Shown: positions 27,168-37,500, numbered from the stretch's first letter. The stretch: DNA of 64,000 nucleotides from Pseudomonas sp. RIT409 (GCF_003052515.2 NZ_QARE02000005.1:186001-250000), one strand, 5' to 3'. The notes: a model not told the origin generated them from the sequence alone. Program-made: numbers and translations.

Positions 27168-27268
27168 TATATCGCGATGGGGCGAACTTTATATCTATAA
27201 ATCGCGATATACAAATATGATTTGGCGCTAAGGACACCATAAATCGGTATATCGGGTTATAACGATAT
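27168..27268 (-). promoter_or_regulatory. Palindromic operator cluster upstream of pyeR
   Basis: Two ATCGCGAT cores (27171-27178 and 27201-27208) sit exactly 30 bp apart. A third, looser palindrome, ATATCGGGTTATAACGATAT, is at 27249-27268. The surroundings are AT-rich. The sites lie 28-125 nt upstream of the ArsR-family gene and are the natural candidate for PyeR binding; binding itself is inference. Confidence 0.6.
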
Positions 27269-27382
27269 GAGTCGTCGCAGGCTGGGCGGCTTGAACAAGT
27301 GTCAGCAACCACGCACTCTAACCGGCGTGAACAGGTTCCCACCCCGGGCCCGTGCGCCTTCAGCAAAAGGTCCTGCGTTCCC

Positions 27383-27979
27383 ATGAACTACCTCGCACAC
27401 CTGCATCTCGGCGGCCAGACACCCCCGCAATTGCTTGGCAGCCTCTACGGCGACTTCGTCAAAGGATTGCTGGTTGGGCGCTTTCCCGCGGACGTCGAGG
27501 GCGCCATCCGCCTGCACCGTCGCATCGATGCATTCACCGATGGTCACCCGGTCATCAGACAGGCCATGGAGCGTTTTCCGACAGTGCGCAGACGTTACGC
27601 CGGGATTGTGCTGGACGTGTTTTTCGACCACTGCCTGGCGCGGGACTGGAATCGTTACTCCGATGAGCCATTGTCATCCTTTACCGACAAGGTCTACCGC
27701 ATATTGGCCAACGAGCCCGATTTGCCGGAGCGTCTCGCGCTGATCGCCCCGCGCATGGCGGCCCAGGACTGGCTGGGGTCCTACGCGGAGTTCGAGGTGG
27801 TGGGCAACGCACTGGCCGGCATTTCCCGGCGTTTGTCGCGCCCAGAAGCACTGGCCGGGGCGATGCAGGAGCTGAGGGCGCTTTACGAACCCTTGAGTCA
27901 GGACTTCCGTGCGTTCTATCCCGAACTTCAGGCGTTCACTCAGGCCGCCTTGGCGGCCGAGCGCACCTCGGTCTCTTGA
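27383..27979 (+). CDS. Acyl carrier protein phosphodiesterase-like (AcpH, DUF479)
   Basis: A 198-residue HD-like helical protein of the ACP phosphodiesterase family, which removes the 4'-phosphopantetheine arm from ACP. The signature N-terminus MNYLAHLHLGG...LLGSLYGDFVKG and the later DVFFDHCLARDW motif, with metal-binding Asp and His, are present. The ATG at 27383 fits the conserved family start; the frame runs 28 codons further upstream with no family similarity. The 3' end overlaps the convergent olsA-like gene by 40 bp. Confidence 0.82.
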   Translation: MNYLAHLHLGGQTPPQLLGSLYGDFVKGLLVGRFPADVEGAIRLHRRIDAFTDGHPVIRQAMERFPTVRRRYAGIVLDVFFDHCLARDWNRYSDEPLSSFTDKVYRILANEPDLPERLALIAPRMAAQDWLGSYAEFEVVGNALAGISRRLSRPEALAGAMQELRALYEPLSQDFRAFYPELQAFTQAALAAERTSVS

Positions 27980-28728
27980 TCCGTGCTGCCGAACAAGGCT
28001 GTCTGCACGGCCTGCTGGGCTTCGAAGGCCAGGGCCGCGCGTTCTTTGCCCTGGGTTTCGATTGGGGTCAGCAGGTGAATGTGCACCTCGCTCACTTCAT
28101 GGGCGAACAGACGCCGCAGATGCGAAAGCAGGTCGTCATCCCCAATGAATGGCGCGATGCGGTCCGGATGCCCATCGCGCAGGTACTGGATCGCGACTGG
28201 TTGCAGCGGCGTCCCGGTATCGATGGCGCTGGCCAGAAGACGGCCATGGAAGGTGCGCAGGCTGCGACCGTCCGTGGTCGTGCCTTCCGGGAAGATCACC
28301 AACGAATGCCGATTCAACAAATGTTGGCCCATCTGTTTCTGGATCAGTTTGCTGTCGCCCGAGCCGCGCCGAATGAACAGCGTGCCCGCTTTCAGTGCCA
28401 GCCAGCCGGCCACCGGCCAGGTCCGGACTTCGGCCTTGGACAGAAACGACAACGGGGCGAGCATCCCCAGCAGTGGAATGTCAGTCCATGAAACATGGTT
28501 GCAAACCCACAGCATCGGCTGCGCGGAGCGTTGACCGCTGACGGTCACCCGAAACGGCAAAGCGGCCGTCAAACGACCCATGAACCAACGGGTCCAGCGC
28601 TGCCGCCGAGCCATGGACGCACCCAGGCGCAGCCGTTCCATCAGCGCGAAAGTGCCCGCGATGCTCAGGCCCAGAGCGATGACCCACAACACACGAATGA
28701 TCCGCGCGTGTCTGCGCAGCGCCCTCAT
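27940..28728 (-). CDS. olsA: Lyso-ornithine lipid O-acyltransferase OlsA
   Basis: A 262-residue membrane acyltransferase of the PlsC fold. The catalytic motif NHVSWTD (HX4D) is followed by the substrate-binding FIRRG and FPEGTTTDG motifs; the N-terminal hydrophobic helix is at about residues 9-31. It adds the second fatty acid to lyso-ornithine lipid to make ornithine lipid, a phosphorus-free membrane lipid. The start codon overlaps the olsB stop (TGATG), so translation is coupled. The pair and order match P. aeruginosa PA4350-PA4351. The longer frame to 28767 lies within olsB. Confidence 0.9.
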   Translation of the reverse strand: MRALRRHARIIRVLWVIALGLSIAGTFALMERLRLGASMARRQRWTRWFMGRLTAALPFRVTVSGQRSAQPMLWVCNHVSWTDIPLLGMLAPLSFLSKAEVRTWPVAGWLALKAGTLFIRRGSGDSKLIQKQMGQHLLNRHSLVIFPEGTTTDGRSLRTFHGRLLASAIDTGTPLQPVAIQYLRDGHPDRIAPFIGDDDLLSHLRRLFAHEVSEVHIHLLTPIETQGKERAALAFEAQQAVQTALFGSTDQETEVRSAAKAA

Positions 28729-29483
28729 CACACGGCTGCCTTGAAATGACGCGCATAGCGAGGGCACAGCTCGTCGCGCTTGAGCAGGATGAACACATCA
28801 GCGACCTGAAAGTCTTCGTCCCAGCACGGCTCACCGCAGATCTTCGCACCCAGACGCATGTAGGCCTTGAGCAGCGGCGGCATTTCGCAGATGACGTTGT
28901 TCGGCAGGTCCAGATTTGGCAGTGGTTTTTTCGGCTCGGCGCGCAGGTGCTCGGTGCTCAGATAACGTTCGCGCAGGCGCTGCATGATCGCGTGAGCTTG
29001 AATGCCGCCGTCCTGCATCGGAATGCTGGCGCAGCCCATCAGGTAGCTGTAACCGCCCTCATTGAGCACCTCGGCCAGTTCGCTCCAGAGTACGGCAATG
29101 GTGCCACCGTTACGGTAGGCCGGGTCCACGCAGGTGCGGCCCAGCTCTAGAATCGGGCCTTGCAGATGGCCGAGGCCATGCAGGCTGAATTCTTCTTCGC
29201 TGTAGAAACGGCCCAGGGAGGTGGCCGCTTTGTGGTCCAGCAAGCGGGTGGTCGCGACCAGGCGGCCGTTACTCAGATCGCGCACGCCGATGTGCATGCA
29301 GTGAACGTCATAGTCGTCGATGTCCAGGCCCAGCTCGGCGCCTTGGAGTTTGGCGTTGAATTCACCACTGAACACGCTGAAGCGCAAGGCCTGCGCTTCC
29401 TGCAAGGCATAGGTCCCGATCAGGCGTTCTGCCTGCAGGCGGCGGTCGGAGCTGGTGTCTCGAATGCTGGCGATCTGAGTCAT
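28728..29483 (-). CDS. olsB: Ornithine-acyl[ACP] N-acyltransferase OlsB
   Basis: A 251-residue GNAT-like (hemolysin-family) acyltransferase that attaches a 3-hydroxy fatty acid to the alpha-amino group of ornithine, the first step of ornithine lipid synthesis. Key stretches are [32 protein letters not shown] and the helix after it. The ATG at 29483 is preceded by CGGAG. It is the first gene of a two-gene operon with olsA. A candidate PHO-box-like repeat lies 110-127 nt upstream, consistent with induction of ornithine lipids by phosphate limitation. Confidence 0.9.
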   Translation of the reverse strand: MTQIASIRDTSSDRRLQAERLIGTYALQEAQALRFSVFSGEFNAKLQGAELGLDIDDYDVHCMHIGVRDLSNGRLVATTRLLDHKAATSLGRFYSEEEFSLHGLGHLQGPILELGRTCVDPAYRNGGTIAVLWSELAEVLNEGGYSYLMGCASIPMQDGGIQAHAIMQRLRERYLSTEHLRAEPKKPLPNLDLPNNVICEMPPLLKAYMRLGAKICGEPCWDEDFQVADVFILLKRDELCPRYARHFKAAV

Positions 29484-29791
29484 GTGGCGTCTCCGTGGGC
29501 CAGCCCTGGTCCAGGCCGGTCGACTGATTATTCGATGCATTGCTGTACGAATTCAGGCTAGGGAGGGCCGATGTCACGACCGTTAAGCTTTGGTGATGGT
29601 TGCGTGACAGGGGGCGCGTTATGGGGAACACGTATTGGTTTCTGGCCGCAGGCCGGGAGAGCGCGGCGCAATGGCAAGGCGCGCGCCAGGGCTGCCGATT
29701 GCTGCCCCCGGTGCCGTAACGTCGAACATCCCGATTTGCTTGCGGTCTGACAGCCGGATAAGGTTTGCCCCATCGCGCATCTGGAGTTCCC
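29484..29791. other. Divergent intergenic region olsB / yceI-like gene
   Basis: This 308-bp gap holds the promoters of olsBA (minus) and the YceI-family gene (plus). The one notable element is a direct-repeat match to a PHO box at 29593-29610. No gene or RNA is evident. Confidence 0.55.
29593..29610 (-). promoter_or_regulatory. Candidate PHO box upstream of olsBA
   Basis: On the minus strand CTGTCACGCAACCATCAC gives two 7-mers spaced by 4 nt. The first matches the PhoB half-site CTGTCAT at six of seven bases, the second at four of seven. It is a partial match, supported by the known phosphate control of ornithine lipid synthesis. Confidence 0.4.
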
Positions 29792-30373
29792 ATGCCCTTA
29801 CTTTCTCGCCTGCTGCTGGCCTCGCTGGCCCTCCTGGCGCTGCCCGCTCAGGCGAATTGGTATCTGGACAACGAGTCCTCGCGGCTTTCGTTCATCTCCA
29901 CCAAGAATGCTGACATTTCCGAAGTCCATCGCTTTCTCAATCTGCACGGCAAAGTCGACCCCAAAGGAATTGCTGAACTGGAGGTGGAGCTGGATTCAGT
30001 GAGCACGGGAATCCCCCTTCGTGACGAGCGCTTGCGCAGGCAATTGTTCGACGTCACGCAATTCCCCGAGGCGAAGATCACTGCGCAATTGGACATGCGT
30101 CCGATCAACGCACTGGCGCCCGGTGCGCAATTGGAATTGCGTTTACCGCTCAAGGTGCAGATGCACGGCCAGTCGCAAAGCTACCGGGCAGAGTTGCTGG
30201 CCACCCGGCTCGACGACCGCCGCTTTCAAGTGGTGACGCTGGAACCTCTGGTATTGCACGTCGAAGACTTCGGCTTGCTGCCGGGGCTCGACAGCTTGCG
30301 CAACGTGGCGGGTCTGTCAGCCATCGGCTATTCGGTGCCAGTGGGCGCCGTGCTGATCTTCACGGCGCGCTGA
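29792..30373 (+). CDS. Periplasmic YceI-family lipid-binding protein
   Basis: A 193-residue exported protein. The signal peptide is residues 1-21, with cleavage after PAQA. The mature part is a YceI-type lipocalin-like beta-barrel that binds isoprenoid or other lipids: it begins WYLDNESSRLSFISTKN and contains DISEVHRFLNLHG, RDERLRRQLFDVTQFPEAKI and PLKVQMHGQ. The ATG at 29792 follows CTGGAG. It is separated by only 2 nt from the phospholipase D gene, suggesting an operon concerned with envelope lipids; the ligand is unknown. Confidence 0.85.
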   Translation: MPLLSRLLLASLALLALPAQANWYLDNESSRLSFISTKNADISEVHRFLNLHGKVDPKGIAELEVELDSVSTGIPLRDERLRRQLFDVTQFPEAKITAQLDMRPINALAPGAQLELRLPLKVQMHGQSQSYRAELLATRLDDRRFQVVTLEPLVLHVEDFGLLPGLDSLRNVAGLSAIGYSVPVGAVLIFTAR

Positions 30374-30375
30374 GC

Positions 30376-31533
30376 ATGAGGGGCGCGATCTTTCCGTGGC
30401 GTGAGGGCAACCAGTTCAATCTGCTGATCGACGGCCCGGCGTTCTTTCCGCGGATGATCGCCGCGATCGACGCCGCTCAGCAGCAGGTCGAGCTGGAGTT
30501 GTATCTGGTCGAAGCGGGCGCGTGTGCCGAGGCGATCGTGCAAGCGTTGGTCAATGCGGCCAGGCGGGGTGTGATCGTGCGCTGCCTGTTCGATGATTTC
30601 GGCTCCCTGGCGTTTACCCTCAGCCTGCGCGAGCGCCTGACCGAGGCGGGCGTGATCCTGCGGTTCTACAACAAGGTGCATTGGCGTCGGGGCATTCGCA
30701 ATTTCTACCGCGATCATCGCAAATTGCTGTTGGTGGACAAAGCGCTTGCCGTGGTCGGCGGCACCGGCGTCACGGATGAGTTCTGGCGTCCCGATCAGGC
30801 CACCAGCGAGTGGCACGAGGTGATGGTCGAAATCCGCGGCCCGTTGGTCATCGACTGGCAAGCGCTGTTTGATCGGCAGTTCCATGCCAACGCCCGACGT
30901 CGCGCTTGGCGCCCGGCGGAGAATTTCGGCCTGCCACGGCTGCCCAAGGTTCCGATCAGCGGCGAGGGCCTGGGGCGAGTCGCCTACGCCGACTCACGAC
31001 AACGGCGCGACATTCTGCAATCGCTGGTTCGCTCGCTCTATACCAGCAAAAAGCGGATCTGGCTCGCCACACCTTATTTTCTCCCCACGTGGAAAGTCCG
31101 CCGAGCCCTGCGCCGCGCGGCCTCCCGAGGCGTCGAGGTGCGCCTGCTGCTGACCGGTCCGCGCACCGACCACCCTTCGGTGCGCTACGCTGGTCATCGC
31201 TACTACCCGCGCCTGCTAAAAGCGGGCGTGAAAATTTTCGAGTATCAACCCCGCTTTCTGCATTTGAAGATGGTGCTGGTGGACGATTGGGTCAGCATCG
31301 GGTCTTGCAATTTCGATCACTGGAATCTGCGCTTCAACCTTGAAGCGAACCTCGAGGCGATGGATCCGGCCTTGACGCGTTCGGTGACGGAAAGCTTCGA
31401 GCGGGACTTTCTCGTCAGCACCGAAGTCAGCCTGGAAACCTGGCAGACCCGGCCACTGTGGAGTCGCATCAAGCAGCGGGTCTGGGGCTGGGTGGATCGG
31501 TTGGTAGTGAATGTGTTGGATCGGCGGGGATGA
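30376..31533 (+). CDS. Phospholipase D family / cardiolipin synthase B-like protein
   Basis: A 385-residue protein with two HKD motifs: YRDHRKLLLVDKALAVVGGTGV in the first half and FLHLKMVLVDDWVSIGSCNFDHWN in the second. This duplicated arrangement is that of ClsB-type cardiolipin synthases, which transfer phosphatidyl groups at the membrane. There is no signal peptide or long N-terminal membrane segment, as in ClsB. It follows the YceI gene by 2 nt. It matches P. aeruginosa PA4339 in position; its last gene-end marks the left border of the toxin-rich region. Confidence 0.86.
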   Translation: MRGAIFPWREGNQFNLLIDGPAFFPRMIAAIDAAQQQVELELYLVEAGACAEAIVQALVNAARRGVIVRCLFDDFGSLAFTLSLRERLTEAGVILRFYNKVHWRRGIRNFYRDHRKLLLVDKALAVVGGTGVTDEFWRPDQATSEWHEVMVEIRGPLVIDWQALFDRQFHANARRRAWRPAENFGLPRLPKVPISGEGLGRVAYADSRQRRDILQSLVRSLYTSKKRIWLATPYFLPTWKVRRALRRAASRGVEVRLLLTGPRTDHPSVRYAGHRYYPRLLKAGVKIFEYQPRFLHLKMVLVDDWVSIGSCNFDHWNLRFNLEANLEAMDPALTRSVTESFERDFLVSTEVSLETWQTRPLWSRIKQRVWGWVDRLVVNVLDRRG

Positions 31534-31575
31534 AATTGAGCACATTGCTGGGTGTCTCTGATGTGGAAAGCGCAT

Positions 31576-34227
31576 TTATATTGCATTTGAATGAGGTCTT
31601 CTGGTTGATCGCTCGACTTTGGACGGTGTTTCGCGCAATGAAAGCTTTCTGAGGCTTGAGGTAGAAGATGAATCGTTTCCTGGAAGAGGGGATGAATCAA
31701 GGAACTTGGCTTTGCTTTTGACGTGCACGTAGATGTCTACCAACTCTACTTCATTGAATGAATGCTCTATTTTGACAATGTCTAGCCCAAATTCATCAAC
31801 AATTCGTTGAGTGCTTTTGCCATTCTGAGTTTGCGTCAGGAATGCCTTGGTGAATTCTGGGGTGTTGCTTGGATACCTATGTGCTACGTCTTTTACACCC
31901 TTGTTTGAAATGTTGTTTCGGATAATCAGGGTTGGTAATTTTCCGAAGAAGCCGACGTCGTTGGATACTCGGTAGTATTGGTAGGCAGCTATTTCGTTTG
32001 CGTAAAGCATAGGGTGTTCTTTTATAGGTTTGTTATTGTTCTTGAAGGTCCAGACATCGGGTTCAAATTTGTTTATGAACAGATTGGGGCTGATATGCCC
32101 AGCGGGGTGGTACTTGGAAGCGATCGTGTATTTGTCGCGCATTACGTGGCTATATGAATTCTCAAACATATCCTTCTTCTCTGGGTTTTTTTTAAATTTT
32201 TTCTCAAAATGTTGGCGTAATACATCAGTCATTGTGTTGGACGGCGTATTGACGTGCTCCTTCGTTTTGCCCGATGGATCGGAATACGAGAGAGGGCAGT
32301 TGGCGACCATCTGATAGCGATTCAGCCCATCTTCGCCCTCTGCAGGATCCGGACTGACCCACCGCATCAACCAAGGCGCGTAATACCGGAAGCCATAGTA
32401 ATAAAGCCCCGATGCATCCCGCTCTTTGCCCGAATAACGAACTGTTTTGTACTTTGCATCTGTCGCATTTCTGGCAGCCCACCACGCCGTCCCTCCGAAC
32501 GGGTAATAGCCTTCCAGGCTGATCACGCTGCCTCTGCCGTCCAATTCCAGCGTACTTGAGCCCAAGTGATCATTGAGGCCGTAACGCACTTGATCGTTGT
32601 CAATGCCATCCGGCTTGTTGGCGGCCCAGTGCAACACTTGTACGTGGCAGCGTCCTGCGGGTGCTGAACAGACGTGCAGGATTTCACCGTTGTGCATCGT
32701 GCGGATTTCAAGACCCGGCAGATAGCGCGTTTCAGCCATCACTGTTCGGTTTTGGGTGTGAGTGCTGCGAATCTTGCGACAGCGCTGACCGTCGGCAGCG
32801 TAGATGTAAACTTCATCGTCATCGGGGTCGTCTTCGCGTTTTATGGCGGTGACCCGACGCAACTGATTACGCAGATCCCACGCCAAACCTTGTCCGCGCA
32901 TCAACTGCTGGAAATTGCCATTGGCATCGAAGCTTTTTTCAAAATTCGCATCGGCTTCGCCTTCAGGCAGGCTTCGGTTGCTGTCAGGAGCAACGCGCAT
33001 TTTTCGCGTGAAGCATTGGGCGCCGATATGTCGCATTTCCAGCAGATTACCCCCGCCATCGTAGCTGTAGAGCTGGGCGTAGTTGCTCAGTTGAGTAGGG
33101 TCTTGGGGCAGATTTTGCAGCATCGGCAGTGCCGGGCCGTAGCTGGCACCGTTGGACATTTCGCGACCGGTGGCTTCAATCAACTGATACAGCGTGTCGT
33201 AGCGATAGCGACTCATGGGGTCGATGCGTTGGTTGGCGAAAAAGCGTGTTGCTTGAGCAGCGTCCTCGATTTCGACGAGGTTGCCCACTGGGTCGTAACA
33301 GTAACTCAGGTCCTGCAAGGCGGTAGTGGCGGCTTTCGAAGAGAAGATGCGCGTCAGTCGTCCGGTTTCCGGCTCGTAGGTTTTTTCGGTGATGACGCCG
33401 TTACCCAGACGCTCGCTTTCCAGTTGACCTATTGGGTTGTAGCGAAGGTCGCTGATGAGCGTCTGAGCATTCTGCGTGTTGACCAGTGTCAGGTGTGTTT
33501 CCCGGAGGAGCCCATCAACGCTGTAGCGGTGTTCAGTGCGGTTGCCGGCAGCGTCGGTCTGGAGAATGAGCGCAGCCGCAGCATCGAAAACAGTCGTGGT
33601 GGTGTGCCCAGTTCCCGGCTCCAGTAATGCATCGCGTTGGCCCAAATCAAGCGGCCAGTCGGGTGGCTCGTCTGTGTGCAGAAATCTCCGATTCTCGGTC
33701 AGTACCTCGGCTGTCAACCCGAACTCCTGAGCGCACAGGGTGCCTGCCGGATCGTCATGGCGAATCAGTCGGCCGCATTGATTGCGGAGCGCCGCAGCGG
33801 ACGACGCGCCACCGTAGATATACCGCTCGACGATCTTGGGTGGGCCATCGACGCCCGTTTCTGTCACGCAGAGTGGTCGTGTTTGGTCGTCGAAGTCGGT
33901 TCGGCTGTGGCTTCCCCGACCATCCCAGGTGTCCAACGACTGACCATCGGCTGCGATCAAGTTCAACCGCCAGCCTGCGTCGAAATGGGTGGTGAGAATT
34001 GTTTTACCAGACAGGGTGTGAATCGCCGTGGTGTTAGCAACCACTCCCTCGGCCCCCAGCCGCGGATCCCAAACCGATGAAGGTTGTCCGGCGATGTCCC
34101 ATGTGTGACGCGTAACGCGCAACTGCGCAGGGTCGTCCGGGGCGGAGCGGTGCCAGTCAAGTTCCCGGATTGAAAGTCCCCTTGGGTCAATGGCGTGTAC
34201 CCGAGGGGTCTGGCTGTGAAGGGGCAT
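31576..34227 (-). CDS. TcC-like RHS toxin component 1 with AT-rich C-terminal tip
   Basis: An 883-residue RHS protein of the Tc insecticidal toxin C subunit (TccC) type. Residues 1 to about 653 are the C-subunit core: an N-terminal segment HAIDPRGLSIRELDWH, multiple YD repeats (YRYDTLYQLIEATGRE) and the conserved RYSGKERDASGLYYYGFRYY...DPAEGEDGLNRY element that carries the autoprotease and ends at DPSG. The last 230 residues (31579-32268) are a hypervariable tip I do not recognise; composition falls to about 42% G+C there (25 of 60 bases at 31861-31920) against about 60% in the core. It is divergent from the TcB gene and convergent with the phospholipase gene. Confidence 0.88.
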   Translation of the reverse strand: MPLHSQTPRVHAIDPRGLSIRELDWHRSAPDDPAQLRVTRHTWDIAGQPSSVWDPRLGAEGVVANTTAIHTLSGKTILTTHFDAGWRLNLIAADGQSLDTWDGRGSHSRTDFDDQTRPLCVTETGVDGPPKIVERYIYGGASSAAALRNQCGRLIRHDDPAGTLCAQEFGLTAEVLTENRRFLHTDEPPDWPLDLGQRDALLEPGTGHTTTTVFDAAAALILQTDAAGNRTEHRYSVDGLLRETHLTLVNTQNAQTLISDLRYNPIGQLESERLGNGVITEKTYEPETGRLTRIFSSKAATTALQDLSYCYDPVGNLVEIEDAAQATRFFANQRIDPMSRYRYDTLYQLIEATGREMSNGASYGPALPMLQNLPQDPTQLSNYAQLYSYDGGGNLLEMRHIGAQCFTRKMRVAPDSNRSLPEGEADANFEKSFDANGNFQQLMRGQGLAWDLRNQLRRVTAIKREDDPDDDEVYIYAADGQRCRKIRSTHTQNRTVMAETRYLPGLEIRTMHNGEILHVCSAPAGRCHVQVLHWAANKPDGIDNDQVRYGLNDHLGSSTLELDGRGSVISLEGYYPFGGTAWWAARNATDAKYKTVRYSGKERDASGLYYYGFRYYAPWLMRWVSPDPAEGEDGLNRYQMVANCPLSYSDPSGKTKEHVNTPSNTMTDVLRQHFEKKFKKNPEKKDMFENSYSHVMRDKYTIASKYHPAGHISPNLFINKFEPDVWTFKNNNKPIKEHPMLYANEIAAYQYYRVSNDVGFFGKLPTLIIRNNISNKGVKDVAHRYPSNTPEFTKAFLTQTQNGKSTQRIVDEFGLDIVKIEHSFNEVELVDIYVHVKSKAKFLDSSPLPGNDSSSTSSLRKLSLRETPSKVERSTRRPHSNAI

Positions 34228-34541
34228 GGCAACGGCGTCCCTGTCCGTAGGTGACTTATTCTTTCAGGCTAGACTTCAGTAGCGCTGCCTATCGTTCCCG
34301 GCGACCTACGGTAATGCTCACTTCCTAGGCCAACCCTTCCCATTGTCACGCTGCAGTGTTCGGCAGTTGTCCCATGCTGCGACGTGGCGATAACGGATAT
34401 CGCGATACGTTCTAATCCTGTGCGCCGTCATTTTCTAGACTGAACAGCAATCGAGGCGTTACAGGTGGCTCGGCGCTTCTTTCGCCGTATTCGCCATTCG
34501 CCCGCGCATCGCCGATGTCCAAAGGAGTGGAGAGCACGATC
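34228..34541. other. Divergent promoter region between TcC-1 and TcB genes
   Basis: This 314-bp gap must contain both promoters. The clearest element is a perfect palindrome TATCGCGATA at 34398-34407 in an otherwise unremarkable sequence. A GGAGAG ribosome site serves the TcB start at its right edge. No further gene is seen. Confidence 0.6.
34398..34407. promoter_or_regulatory. TATCGCGATA palindrome in the Tc promoter region
   Basis: A perfect 10-bp palindrome whose ATCGCGAT core is the same as the two sites upstream of pyeR. Short palindromes of this kind occur by chance, so its role as an operator is speculative. Confidence 0.35.
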
Positions 34542-37500
34542 ATGGCTGATCAGCAGGAACACGTCGGCATTTCCGCGCCTTCGCTGCCCAAGGGCGGCGG
34601 CGCGATTCAAAGCATTGGCAAGGGCTTTGGTGCCGTGGGGGCCATGGGGGTTTCTTCGTTAAGCCTCCCTTTACCGGTTTCGGCGGGACGTGGTTACGCG
34701 CCGCAGTTGGCGCTCAACTACCAGAGTTCAGTAGGCAACGGCATTTTCGGGTTGGGCTGGGGCCTGAACCTGGAGCACGTCAGCAGAAGAACCAGTAAGG
34801 GCGTGCCACGCTATACCGACGATGATGTGATTCTCGGCCCTGGCGGTGATGTCTGGTTGGCACAGCGCGACGCGCAGGGCTCGGTGGTGGAGACCACCGT
34901 GGACACCTATGGTGACCTGACACTGGACAAAAGCTACCAAGTCATCCGCTATTTCGCTCGAGTCGAAAGTGCATTCAATCGCATCGAGCATTGGCGACAC
35001 GTCGACGACATTCCGGGTTTCTGGCTGGTGCATGGGGCCGATGGAAGTCTGGCGATGTACGGCCGTAATCCAGGCTCGCGCATCGCTGACCCCGAGGACG
35101 CAAACCGCGTCGCCGAGTGGTTGTTGGAAGAAACCATGAATGCGCGCGGCGAGCACATTCTCTATACCTACAAGCCAGAGGATATGGCGGGCACCGTCGG
35201 TGACACCCAGCCTGATCCTGCACGCGACTTCACGGCCCAGCGCTACTTGCATCGGGTGTGCTACGGCAACTTCGCCGCCCATTCACATCTGTATCTCTGG
35301 CGGCCGGAGCAGGTCGCAGGGCTTGAGTGGCATTTCTATCTGGTGGCTGATTATGGGGAGCGTGTGGACCAAGGCTCCGCCCCTCCATTCGTGACGGAGG
35401 GTACGTGGGGCGCGCGCTCGGATTTTCATTCATCGTTCGCCACTGGGTTTGAGGTCGGCACGTTGCGGCTCGCCCATCAATTCATCCTGTTTCATCATTT
35501 TCCTGCTGAAACCGGTGAGATGCCGCAAGCGGTCGCCTCACTGAAGTTTGGTTACACCGACCTTGCGCAGCGCTACCAGGCGCTGACCTTGGCGACAAGT
35601 TGGGGCTGGTACCACTATGACGACGGCACCGCTAAAGTCGAGGGCCAGTCGCGTCCACCATTGAGCTTCACCTATCAGGATTTCGACGCCAGAGATGGGA
35701 GCTTCACCTCCTTCCTGCAGATGCCGGGGCTGGACGATGGCCAGCGTTATCAACTGGTGGATCTTTACGGCGAAGGGGTGGCCGGTGTCCTTCACCGTGA
35801 CGACAAGGGATGGATGTACCGCGCCCCACAACGTGATGTCGAGGCCCAGGATCCCGATGCAGTGACCTACGGCGCCTGGCAGCTTTTGCCGCTGATTCCT
35901 GTCGCCGACGCTCAGGCCCCAGTGCGTCAGACGCTCGCCGACCTGACCGGCAATGGTCGGTTGGACTGGGTCTTGGCGCAACCGGCTTGCGCTGGTTTTT
36001 TCTCCATGAAGGCCGATGGTAGCTGGTCGAACTACCTGCCTTTCGCGGCTTTTCCCCCGGAGTTCTTTAACGCTGAAGGGCAGTTTGTGGATCTGGTAGG
36101 CGATGGGCTTGGCGATTTTGCGCTCGTCGGGCCCAGGAGCGTGCGACTCTATGCCAGCCGGCGTGCTCAAGGCTTTGCAGCAGGAGAGAATGTGCCCCAT
36201 GAGGGGGAAGACGATCGGTTACCGGTATTAGGGGACAGCCCGAACGAACTGGTGGTTTTCTGCGACATTCTTGGGTCGGGGCAGCAACACCTCGTGCGGA
36301 TTCGGCATGATGAAATCCGCTTTTGGCCGAACTTGGGACGAGGGAAATTTGGCAAAGGCCAGCCATTTGCCACGCTGCCATTTTCTTACACCGAGTTCGA
36401 CGCGGGGCGCATTCGTCTGGCCGACATGGACGGCTCCGGAGCCGTAGACCTGATATACCTCGAGAGCGAAGGCTTCAAGCTGTTCTTGAATCGATCTGGA
36501 CGAGGCTTGAGTGAGCCTGTGTTCCACGCCTGGCCCGAGGGTGTGCGCTATGACCGGTTGTGTCAGGTCAGCATGGCCGACCTCCAGGGGTTGGGTTGTT
36601 CGAGCCTGGTACTGACCACTCCCCACCTGAGCCCCACCCATTGGCGCTATGACCACCCACCGGTCAAACCGTATTTATTGCGCCAGACCCACAACAACAT
36701 GGGGGCATCCGGAACCGTGACATATCGCAGTTCGGCACAGGAATGGCTGGACGAAAAGCATGAGCTGCAAATGTCCGGATCACCGATCGAACCCGGTGTG
36801 CCCTTTGCGCTGCATGTCGTCAGCCGGCAGACACAGCTCGACGAGGTGACCGGTAATCAACTGACCCAGATCTTTCACTACCGCCAGGGTTATTACGATG
36901 GTGAGGAGCGCGAGTTCAGAGGTTTTGGTCTGGTCATGCAACGAGACAGTGAGGCGCAGCAAGCGGGGCAGGAGGATGAAGGTTTCACGGCGCCTGTGCT
37001 GAGCAAAACCTGGTACCACACGGGGCGGTTTCCGCATCGCCCTGCGGCAGGCTTCAATCAGAGCGACCCACAAGCCCAAGCCCTGGGAGAAGACTTGCTG
37101 ACGACCTATGACCAAGGGCAAGACCAAGTGATCCAGTCGCCCACCGAGGCTCAGTCAAGGTCAATGGGGCGCACGCTTGCCGGGTCTGTAATCAGGGCTG
37201 AGGTGTTCGCGATGCTGGGAGATCGTCCCGACGACGTCCCTTATTCCGTGCGGACTTCGCGCTACCTGGTGCGCGAACTCGAACCGGCAGGTCTTCATCA
37301 GCCTTATGCCCGTATGCTGCCGCTGATGCTGGAATCGATCAGCTATCAATACGAGGGCTTCGCGGATGATCCGATGTGCCAGCGCAGCATCAGTCTGGGC
37401 TGGGATGCCTACGGCGTGCTGACCCACGGCGCCAACGTCCATTACGCGCGGCGCAAGCGCGAAAGCGATGCGCCTCCCTTCGAAGATGAGCATCAGCAGC

